From an uncultured Burkholderiales bacterium (GTDB lineage Bacteria; Pseudomonadota; Gammaproteobacteria; Burkholderiales; Burkholderiaceae_C): 64,000 nucleotides of DNA. The notes below the pieces were generated by a model. It worked only from the letters and a program-made list of their open reading frames with translations. It was not told where the DNA came from and did not search any database. Within the stretch, counting starts at the first letter, position 1. The number at the start of each line of letters is the position of its first letter. Position numbers and translations under genes: made by a program. Of this stretch, positions 58,260-64,000 are shown one piece after another. The DNA is taken from positions 1 through 64,000 of the forward strand of contig CAISPG010000132.1 of assembly GCA_903887325.1 (NCBI GenBank), written 5' to 3'.

Positions 58260-58385
58260 TCAAAATGGCCGCAAGGCCAACGCTGCGCCCAACCCGCGCA
58301 ACTTGGGCAGCCGCAGCAACTGCCGCGACATCGGGGTCGATTCACATGCCAAAGCACGCGAAAGAAATGAATTCAACTGCTTCAT
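58260..58385 (-). CDS. 41-residue small ORF linking bchZ and pufB
   Basis: ATG 58385 overlaps the bchZ stop (ATGA), and the TGA at 58262-58260 lies directly before the pufB ribosome-binding site, so the ORF fills the intercistronic space exactly. The product is basic and Leu/Arg-rich ([34 protein letters not shown]). It occupies the place of pufQ in Rhodobacter but does not resemble it in length or sequence. It may be a real small protein or serve as a leader that couples bchZ and pufB translation. Confidence 0.5.
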   Translation of the reverse strand: MKQLNSFLSRALACESTPMSRQLLRLPKLRGLGAALALRPF

Positions 58386-59854
58386 GCCATTTCTCCCAGA
58401 CCGAGTTCGGCGCCGGCTTTTTTGACATGGTCTTCAGACACACTCTCAACACCTGCTGAACGCGCCTTGCCTTCTGCCAAGTCGCGCAAGCGCTTAGCAG
58501 CTGAGATTTGCACCAACACCGGCTGACCGGAGACCAAGGCGTGCAAACGGGTTTGTGCTGCATCGTCCCAAGGCGTGTTTTCCTGTGCGCCGCTGATGCC
58601 ACGCGCCAGGGTTGCGTCCACTTTGTCCATGTCTGTGCCCAGCGGCAAGATGTGAAACAAAGCGTCAAACAAGGAATTGCACACCTCTTGAATCAAGTAG
58701 GTGGCACCGCTGTAGCCCATGAACGGCGTGCCGGTGTGGCGGCGGATGATGGCCCCGGGGAATGAAGCTGGAATAAAGGTCGCTTTCATCGGACCGGTGC
58801 TGCCGGCTTCGGCCAGGTACATGCGTTCGTTGTAGCTGCCGAACAAGATCAGCGGCATTTGTTTGTGTACCAACTCGCGCACAGCGGCGTTGTCGGTTTT
58901 TTGCCCCGGTATGCGCGACACCGCAAACTTGCACGGCATGCCCATTTCGGTTTCCAGAAATTTGCGTATGCCACGTGCGTAAGTGTCGGTGGCCACCACC
59001 GCAAAACTGGCGGTTGCAAAAAAATCTTGGGTGACAGAGCGCCACAAGTCCCACACGGGCTTGATGGTGGTGTGACGCTCACGTTGGATGAAAGGCTCTG
59101 GATCAAGGTCCAGCAATTCGCCCAGCTTGCGCAAAAATTTGGTGGTGCTGTGCAAACCTATGGGGGCTTGCAAATAAGGCCGGTCAAGTGCTTCACACAA
59201 CATGCGGCCGAATTCACGGTACATGCAAATGTTGACATCGGCTTCCACCAGTTGCGACACTTCAGCCAGATGGCTGCCCAGCGGAAACACCATGTTGATG
59301 TCTGCGCCTATGCCTTGCACCAAACGGCGTATCTCTGCCAAATCGCTGGGGCTGTTGAATGTGCCGTAGCAAGGGCCGATGATGTTGACACGTGGCTTCT
59401 CGCCTTCTTTGCGTACACGCTTGGGCACTTTTTTCATGCCGTACTCGGTCCACAACCAGAACATCGCGCGGTTAGCACATTGCCATTGGTCTTCATCGAT
59501 GGTGCGCGGTAAAAAACGCATCAGGTTGGTGCCCTCGGGTGTGACACCGCCGCCGATCATTTCGGCAATCGAACCAGTGACCACCACCGCTGGCAAATCA
59601 GGATCGAGCACTTGATGGGCACGCTTCATCGCGCCTTCGGTGCCTTCGCGGCCGAGTTGTTCTTCCGCCAGACCGGTGACCACGATAGGCAATTCATGCG
59701 GCGGCAAGGCATCGGTGTAATGCAAGACAGACGTGACCGGCAGGTTTTCACAACCGACCGGGCCGTCAATGACAACTTGCAAACCTTTGATGGCGGTGAA
59801 CACATACACCGCTCCCCAATAGCCGCCTGCTCTGTCGTGGTCTAGAACAAACAT
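58382..59854 (-). CDS. bchZ: Chlorophyllide reductase subunit Z
   Basis: 490 residues from [19 protein letters not shown], the ATG overlapping the bchY stop. It is nitrogenase beta-like, with cluster-ligand cysteine in [14 protein letters not shown], and it has [15 protein letters not shown] and the C-terminal light-independent reductase-like domain ([19 protein letters not shown]). With BchX and BchY it reduces ring B of chlorophyllide to the bacteriochlorin. Confidence 0.96.
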   Translation of the reverse strand: MFVLDHDRAGGYWGAVYVFTAIKGLQVVIDGPVGCENLPVTSVLHYTDALPPHELPIVVTGLAEEQLGREGTEGAMKRAHQVLDPDLPAVVVTGSIAEMIGGGVTPEGTNLMRFLPRTIDEDQWQCANRAMFWLWTEYGMKKVPKRVRKEGEKPRVNIIGPCYGTFNSPSDLAEIRRLVQGIGADINMVFPLGSHLAEVSQLVEADVNICMYREFGRMLCEALDRPYLQAPIGLHSTTKFLRKLGELLDLDPEPFIQRERHTTIKPVWDLWRSVTQDFFATASFAVVATDTYARGIRKFLETEMGMPCKFAVSRIPGQKTDNAAVRELVHKQMPLILFGSYNERMYLAEAGSTGPMKATFIPASFPGAIIRRHTGTPFMGYSGATYLIQEVCNSLFDALFHILPLGTDMDKVDATLARGISGAQENTPWDDAAQTRLHALVSGQPVLVQISAAKRLRDLAEGKARSAGVESVSEDHVKKAGAELGLGEMA

Positions 59855-61383
59855 CAGCCCATCTCCTCGGCTTTGCGTTTTTTCTGCTTCTTCTCGAACT
59901 GGCGACGCACTTCTTTTTTGAAGTCCGGGTGCATGACGGGAACGTTCTCCCACACACCTGCTTCGTCGCCCTGCCCGACCGAGCCGAAAAATGCTTTCAT
60001 CTCATCGAAGCGGGCCTGGTTGCCTATGGCCGCGTTGACCACTTGTATCAGCGAACCGGCACCGGCCACGCCCATCAAAGGACGCGCAGAGATGAGGTTA
60101 GTGAAATACAAAGATGGGATGCAAAGTTCTTTAGCGGCTTGCACCACTGGTGTGGTACCGATGGCAAGTTGCGGTTTGAATTCGTGCATGGCAGCCAAGT
60201 CTTGCTCGAGGGACGCGCGGAACTGAACATGCACGCCTTTGGCTTGCAGCCATTCGGCATCATGCGCATTCCATGGTGTGGCAGGACAAGCACTGCCGAC
60301 ATAACGCAAATCTGCGCCGCACTCGATCAACAAACGCGCCACCAGCAACTCAGAACCCTCGTAGCCGCTCAAGGTGATGCGGCCATTGATTTTTTGCGCA
60401 GCCAAGACGCCGCGCATGGCACCCAGTGTTTGGTTGCGTGCGGCATCTATCTTGCCTTGCGACACATCACAGGCTTTGCCAATCGCACCCAGCCAATCGT
60501 GTGTGCCTTCAATACCCACCGGTGCTGAGCCGACGATGGGACGACCCGCTGCTTGGAACTCGCGCACGCTGGCGGTGTAGAAAGGATGGATGGCAGCGAC
60601 TGCTTTGCAATCGAGTGCGGCATACAGTTCGCGCCATTCGCGCGTCGGTGCCACGGTGCCAACAGCCAAGTCCATGGGCGCGAGCATTTGCGCAATGATC
60701 ATCGGGTCGGCGGGGAACATTTCGCCCAGCAAGGTGATGGTGGGTTTGCTGCTGCGACCTTGACGCGGCGCGGCCACGGGACCGGCCATGGCTTCTTGCC
60801 TGGCGTAATGCAACATGGCGCCAGCCAATACATCCTTGGCTTCTGCGTGCGTGGGCACACCAAAGCCAGGCACATCGATACCGATGATGCGCACGCCATT
60901 GATTTCTTTGGGCAACAACTGCAAGGGCACGCCACTGGCAGTGGGCACGCACAAATTTATGATGACGATGCAGTCGAGTTTGTCCGGGTCGGCTTGCTCG
61001 TACACCGCTTCGCGAATGTCTTCAAACAGCTTGCCGGTGACCAGCGTTTCTGAATTGAAAGGCACATAGCCCACGGTGCGACGCGCACCATAAAAATGGG
61101 AAGTGAACGTCAAACCGTAAACACAACAGGCCGAGCCACTCAAAATGGTGGCGGTGCGACGCATGCGCAAACCCACACGCAGTGAACCGAAAGCCGGGCA
61201 CATGGACTGCGGTTGGTCATGCGGACCCTTGGGGTAATCGGCGGCGTACTGCGCCAAGACCTCGCTTTTGCCAGCCTTGGATGCCGCATCCAACATTTGG
61301 TCTTTGCCTGCATGGCAACCCAAGCCGTCTGCATTCGTCGCAGACGGGTTTGGCAATGGCGTGATGGGAATGATGTCGCTCAT
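59854..61383 (-). CDS. bchY: Chlorophyllide reductase subunit Y
   Basis: 509 residues from [12 protein letters not shown], 8 bp after bchX; longer upstream frame is inside bchX. Nitrogenase alpha-like, with cysteines in [27 protein letters not shown] and [11 protein letters not shown]. It forms the catalytic YZ component. Confidence 0.96.
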   Translation of the reverse strand: MSDIIPITPLPNPSATNADGLGCHAGKDQMLDAASKAGKSEVLAQYAADYPKGPHDQPQSMCPAFGSLRVGLRMRRTATILSGSACCVYGLTFTSHFYGARRTVGYVPFNSETLVTGKLFEDIREAVYEQADPDKLDCIVIINLCVPTASGVPLQLLPKEINGVRIIGIDVPGFGVPTHAEAKDVLAGAMLHYARQEAMAGPVAAPRQGRSSKPTITLLGEMFPADPMIIAQMLAPMDLAVGTVAPTREWRELYAALDCKAVAAIHPFYTASVREFQAAGRPIVGSAPVGIEGTHDWLGAIGKACDVSQGKIDAARNQTLGAMRGVLAAQKINGRITLSGYEGSELLVARLLIECGADLRYVGSACPATPWNAHDAEWLQAKGVHVQFRASLEQDLAAMHEFKPQLAIGTTPVVQAAKELCIPSLYFTNLISARPLMGVAGAGSLIQVVNAAIGNQARFDEMKAFFGSVGQGDEAGVWENVPVMHPDFKKEVRRQFEKKQKKRKAEEMG

Positions 61384-61391
61384 GGCTGGCT

Positions 61392-62399
61392 TCAGACTTC
61401 GTCGTAAACCACTTCGAGGGTAGGTCTGTCGATAACAGTTTTGCCGGTCATATCGACTTCTGTGGCCGGTGTCATGACAAAGTCGCGACCGGTGACATCC
61501 GCGCTGAACAGGCCGAGTAACTGATCCTGTGTTTGGGGCTTGGGACGCTGCGGCGGTGCTTCTGCCACGTTTTTGGCGAGTTCGGCAAACAGTGAGCCCC
61601 ACTCACCATCGGGCTTGCCAATGATTTCGTAACTGGCGCTTTTGCGACGTATGTCTTCGTTGGCAGGAATGGCTGCCAGCACAGGAATACCTGCGTTGGC
61701 GGCAAAAGCCTGGGCCTCACCGGTGCCGTCGTCTTTGTTGATGACCATGCCGGCCACTCCCACATTGCCGCCGAGCTTGCGGAAGTATTCGACCGCGCTA
61801 CACACGTTGTTTGCAACATAAAGAGACTGCAAATCGTTGGAGCCGACGACAATGACTTTTTGGCACATGTCGCGGGCGATGGGCAGACCGAAGCCGCCGC
61901 AGACCACGTCGCCCAAAAAGTCGAGCAACACGTAGTCGAAACCCCATTCGTGGAAACCGAGTTTTTCCAGGGTTTCAAAACCGTGGATGATGCCGCGCCC
62001 GCCGCAACCGCGACCCACCTCAGGGCCACCGAGTTCCATGGCGAACACGCCGTCACGGATGAAGCACACATCACCGATCTTGACTTCTTCACCGGCGAGT
62101 TTTTTCTTGGACGAGGTTTCAATGATAGTCGGGCAGGCCTTGCCGCCGAACAGCAAGCTGGTGGTGTCGCTCTTGGGGTCGCAACCGATCAGCAGCACTT
62201 TTTTGCCCTGCTGGGCCATCATGTAACTGAGGTTGGCCAGCGTAAAACTTTTGCCTATGCCGCCTTTGCCGTAAATGGCAATGACCTGGGTTTCTTTGGT
62301 CACTTCGCCGGTATGCACGGCATCCGGCTCCTGGAAAGCCTCCTCGCGCAGGCGATCGACAAATTGGATGGGCTTTTCATTGCTTTTAGGGTCACTCAT
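61392..62399 (-). CDS. bchX: Chlorophyllide reductase iron protein X
   Basis: 335 residues from MSDPKSNEKPIQFVD, with GGAGAG upstream. NifH-like ATPase: P-loop [15 protein letters not shown] and cluster cysteines in VGRGCGGRG and [12 protein letters not shown]. It delivers electrons to BchYZ. It is the first gene after crtF, in the place where bchC normally intervenes, and has two PpsR-type sites in its promoter. Confidence 0.97.
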   Translation of the reverse strand: MSDPKSNEKPIQFVDRLREEAFQEPDAVHTGEVTKETQVIAIYGKGGIGKSFTLANLSYMMAQQGKKVLLIGCDPKSDTTSLLFGGKACPTIIETSSKKKLAGEEVKIGDVCFIRDGVFAMELGGPEVGRGCGGRGIIHGFETLEKLGFHEWGFDYVLLDFLGDVVCGGFGLPIARDMCQKVIVVGSNDLQSLYVANNVCSAVEYFRKLGGNVGVAGMVINKDDGTGEAQAFAANAGIPVLAAIPANEDIRRKSASYEIIGKPDGEWGSLFAELAKNVAEAPPQRPKPQTQDQLLGLFSADVTGRDFVMTPATEVDMTGKTVIDRPTLEVVYDEV

Positions 62400-62446
62400 C
62401 AGTCTCTCCATTTACCAACCATCGATGAAAATGCATCTGCCTTGTT

Positions 62447-62464
62447 TGTATTTTTAGGTTTACA
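62447..62464. promoter_or_regulatory. PpsR/CrtJ-type operator over the bchX -10 region
   Basis: TGTATTTTTAGGTTTACA is an exact TGT-N12-ACA match. On the minus strand it contains TAAAAA, which lies 16 bp downstream of TTGACA from the neighbouring site and could be the -10 element of bchX. Confidence 0.7.
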
Positions 62465-62472
62465 TTGACTTG

Positions 62473-62490
62473 TGTCAACTCAAATTGACG
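62473..62490. promoter_or_regulatory. PpsR-like operator over the bchX -35 region
   Basis: TGTCAACTCAAATTGACG matches TGT-N12-ACA with one mismatch, 26 bp centre to centre from the 62447 site. On the minus strand it supplies TTGACA. Paired sites covering -35 and -10 fit cooperative PpsR repression. Confidence 0.7.
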
Positions 62491-62517
62491 TTTTGTCTGC
62501 CATCCTAGGGTATTCAC

Positions 62518-63681
62518 TTATCTTTTCTGTCCAAGCAGCATGCGGGTATGCAAGGGCATGGGATTGGCAACCGGCTCCACCGACTCAAATCCGGCTTCCA
62601 GCATCAAGCTGCGTAACTCATCCGGGGAGCGCAAACGGCCGCTGCCCATGGCCAGCAGGTAAAAATGAAAGTAAGCGTCGCCTACAGGCTTTTCGCCGGG
62701 CGGCTGGGCCATGGGTTCGGCCAGCAAAAGCCGGCCGCCGCTTGGCAGCATCTGGTAAATCTTGGTCAGCAGCGCCTTGACCACCGCATCCGGATGGTCG
62801 TGCGCCACGCGCACCAAGGTGACCAGATCGACACCGCCGGGCAAGGCATGGCTGATGAAGCTGCCGCCGTGCACCGTGACACGGTCCGACACGCCTGCTT
62901 TTTCCATGCGTTCAGCCGCCAGGGCGGCCACCTGTGGCAAGTCCATCAAATGCAATTTCAATCCGGGAACTTTTTGTGCCAGCGCCAGCACCCAGCCGCC
63001 TTTGCCCCCGCCTATGTCCAGCACCTGGCGGTGCGCCGAGAAGTCGTAGGAGGCCAGCAATTCTTCAATTACAAAGCGCTGCGATGCCGACATCAATTCC
63101 GAATAGCGCGCAACTTTTTCAGCTTCCCAGCCCTGCGGGTTGTCGCCGTTCATATACGGCCAATAAGCCTGCATATGCGGTTGCATTTCATCGCGTAGCA
63201 ATGCCAGCGGATCTCGCATATCGTCAAACAAAACCGCGTTGTGCTCGATCATCAAACGCAGGCCGGGATCGGCTGCCACAGGCGCGCCCAGCGCACCCAA
63301 GCCATAGCAGTTGTCGCCGCGCATCTCTATCAAACGTATGGCAACAGCCGACTGCAACAGGCGTTGCATGGCAGCGGCAGGCATACGACATTGATGAGCG
63401 AGTTGTTCGAGTGAAAGCGGCTGCTCGCGCAATATTTCCAACAGATGCAAACGCACACACGCCAGTAGCACCTGGCTGTGCACAAAACCTGCCATCACAT
63501 CGAACAACTGAGCGGCTCGTCTGCGTGTGACCCAGCGTGTCAAAGGATTGGAAATAGCCCAGCGGTAAAAACCCGGCGAGGTCATCCAACGGTCTAAGCG
63601 TTGATCAATTTGCTGCCGCCAACCGGGGCGGTTGTTGCGGCGTTGTTCGGCCAGCGGTTTGGCCAGATCCAGGCTTTTCAT
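62518..63681 (-). CDS. crtF: Hydroxyneurosporene O-methyltransferase
   Basis: 387 residues. An N-terminal dimerisation part (GFVHSQVLLACVRLHLLEIL) is followed by a SAM-binding domain with VLDIGGGKGGWVLALAQ and the methyltransferase motif LVTLVRVAHDHPD. It methylates the 1-hydroxyl group added by CrtC. It is 12 bp after crtE. Confidence 0.95.
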   Translation of the reverse strand: MKSLDLAKPLAEQRRNNRPGWRQQIDQRLDRWMTSPGFYRWAISNPLTRWVTRRRAAQLFDVMAGFVHSQVLLACVRLHLLEILREQPLSLEQLAHQCRMPAAAMQRLLQSAVAIRLIEMRGDNCYGLGALGAPVAADPGLRLMIEHNAVLFDDMRDPLALLRDEMQPHMQAYWPYMNGDNPQGWEAEKVARYSELMSASQRFVIEELLASYDFSAHRQVLDIGGGKGGWVLALAQKVPGLKLHLMDLPQVAALAAERMEKAGVSDRVTVHGGSFISHALPGGVDLVTLVRVAHDHPDAVVKALLTKIYQMLPSGGRLLLAEPMAQPPGEKPVGDAYFHFYLLAMGSGRLRSPDELRSLMLEAGFESVEPVANPMPLHTRMLLGQKR

Positions 63682-63693
63682 AGGTCAGCCAAA

Positions 63694-64000
63694 TCAGGCG
63701 CTGACGCGCGAGGAACTCGCTTGGGACTGGCGCGAAATTTGTTCGCAAGCAGACGGCGGCACCAGTCGCTCGGACTCCATCAACACCAGTTTGCGCATGG
63801 CTTCGCGGCTTTCGCACATAGGCACCGAGTCTGCGGCGGTTTGCATCAAACCGTTGAAATACTGCAATGCGCCGACCAGACCGAGATCAGCGGCCGCACT
63901 TGGACGGCCATGGTGTGCGTCCTGCCCTGCGGGTTTGCCCAGTTGATCAGCCTGCATCATCACATCGCGTATGTCGTCGGCCACTTGGTAGGCTTCGCCC
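63694..64000 (-). CDS. crtE: Geranylgeranyl diphosphate synthase, C-terminal part (partial)
   Basis: The visible 101 codons begin GEAYQVADDIRDVMMQAD, containing the second Asp-rich region of polyprenyl synthases, followed by LGKPAGQDAHHGRPSAAADLG. The N-terminus is beyond the window end. It makes the C20 precursor for CrtB and BchG. Confidence 0.92.
   Translation of the reverse strand, partial: GEAYQVADDIRDVMMQADQLGKPAGQDAHHGRPSAAADLGLVGALQYFNGLMQTAADSVPMCESREAMRKLVLMESERLVPPSACEQISRQSQASSSRVSA

Overview
The window is most of a photosynthesis gene cluster (PGC) from a purple bacterium of the Betaproteobacteria, most likely an aerobic anoxygenic phototroph of the Burkholderiales (Comamonadaceae-like). 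This rests on gene content and protein character, not on a database search. The oxygen-dependent cyclase gene acsF is present and no bchE is seen. The reaction centre is type 2, with LH1, a tetraheme PufC and a HiPIP. Carotenoid genes of the spheroidene/spirilloxanthin type (crtE, F, I, B, C, D, A) are present. No LH2 (puc) genes, rRNA, tRNA, CRISPR array or insertion sequence were seen.

Layout. 1-5.6 kb is flanking DNA: a DUF6172-like gene fragment, the fluoride channel crcB, a GAF/Fis regulator without an AAA+ domain, and a TRAP transporter with dctQM converging on dctP. 5.6-34.7 kb is PGC arm 1: dxs, a HiPIP gene and tspO (minus); bchH-I-D-O and a small winged-helix gene (plus); ppaA-ppsR-bchG-bchP (minus); then one long plus-strand run bchF-N-B-L-M-lhaA-puhA-B-C-acsF-puhE-crtI-crtB. 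34.7-51.5 kb is a non-photosynthetic insertion. It holds peptide deformylase, a broken DUF4258/DUF2283 pair, a nicotinamide/nicotinate catabolic island, a KdpDE-like two-component system, a VapBC-like pair, kup with a histidine-less HPr-like gene, and decayed copies of the vapC and kup 3' ends. 51.5-64 kb is PGC arm 2, all minus strand and transcribed right to left: crtE(partial)-crtF-bchX-Y-Z-[41-aa ORF]-pufB-[75-aa membrane protein]-pufA-L-M-C-crtA-crtD-crtC.

How it works together. Dxs supplies isoprenoid precursor. BchHDI, BchM, AcsF, BchNBL, BchF, BchXYZ, BchG and BchP build bacteriochlorophyll a. bchC and a C8-vinyl reductase gene are not in the window. PuhA/B/C/E and LhaA build and assemble the RC-LH1 complex; PufC and probably the HiPIP re-reduce it. 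PpsR with the antirepressor PpaA should control the cluster through TGT-N12-ACA palindromes, found here upstream of dxs, bchH, bchG, bchF and bchX.

The most notable points are: (i) a 75-aa single-span protein between pufB and pufA whose C-terminal tail resembles PufX; (ii) a reductive nicotinate pathway (NicAB-type dehydrogenase, 6-hydroxynicotinate reductase, enamidase) with two DUF1185 paralogues and a UPF0280 protein that could be the flavin transferase for the reductase; (iii) a two-component system translationally coupled to the enamidase gene; (iv) an HPr-like protein without its phosphorylatable histidine coupled to the K+ transporter Kup.
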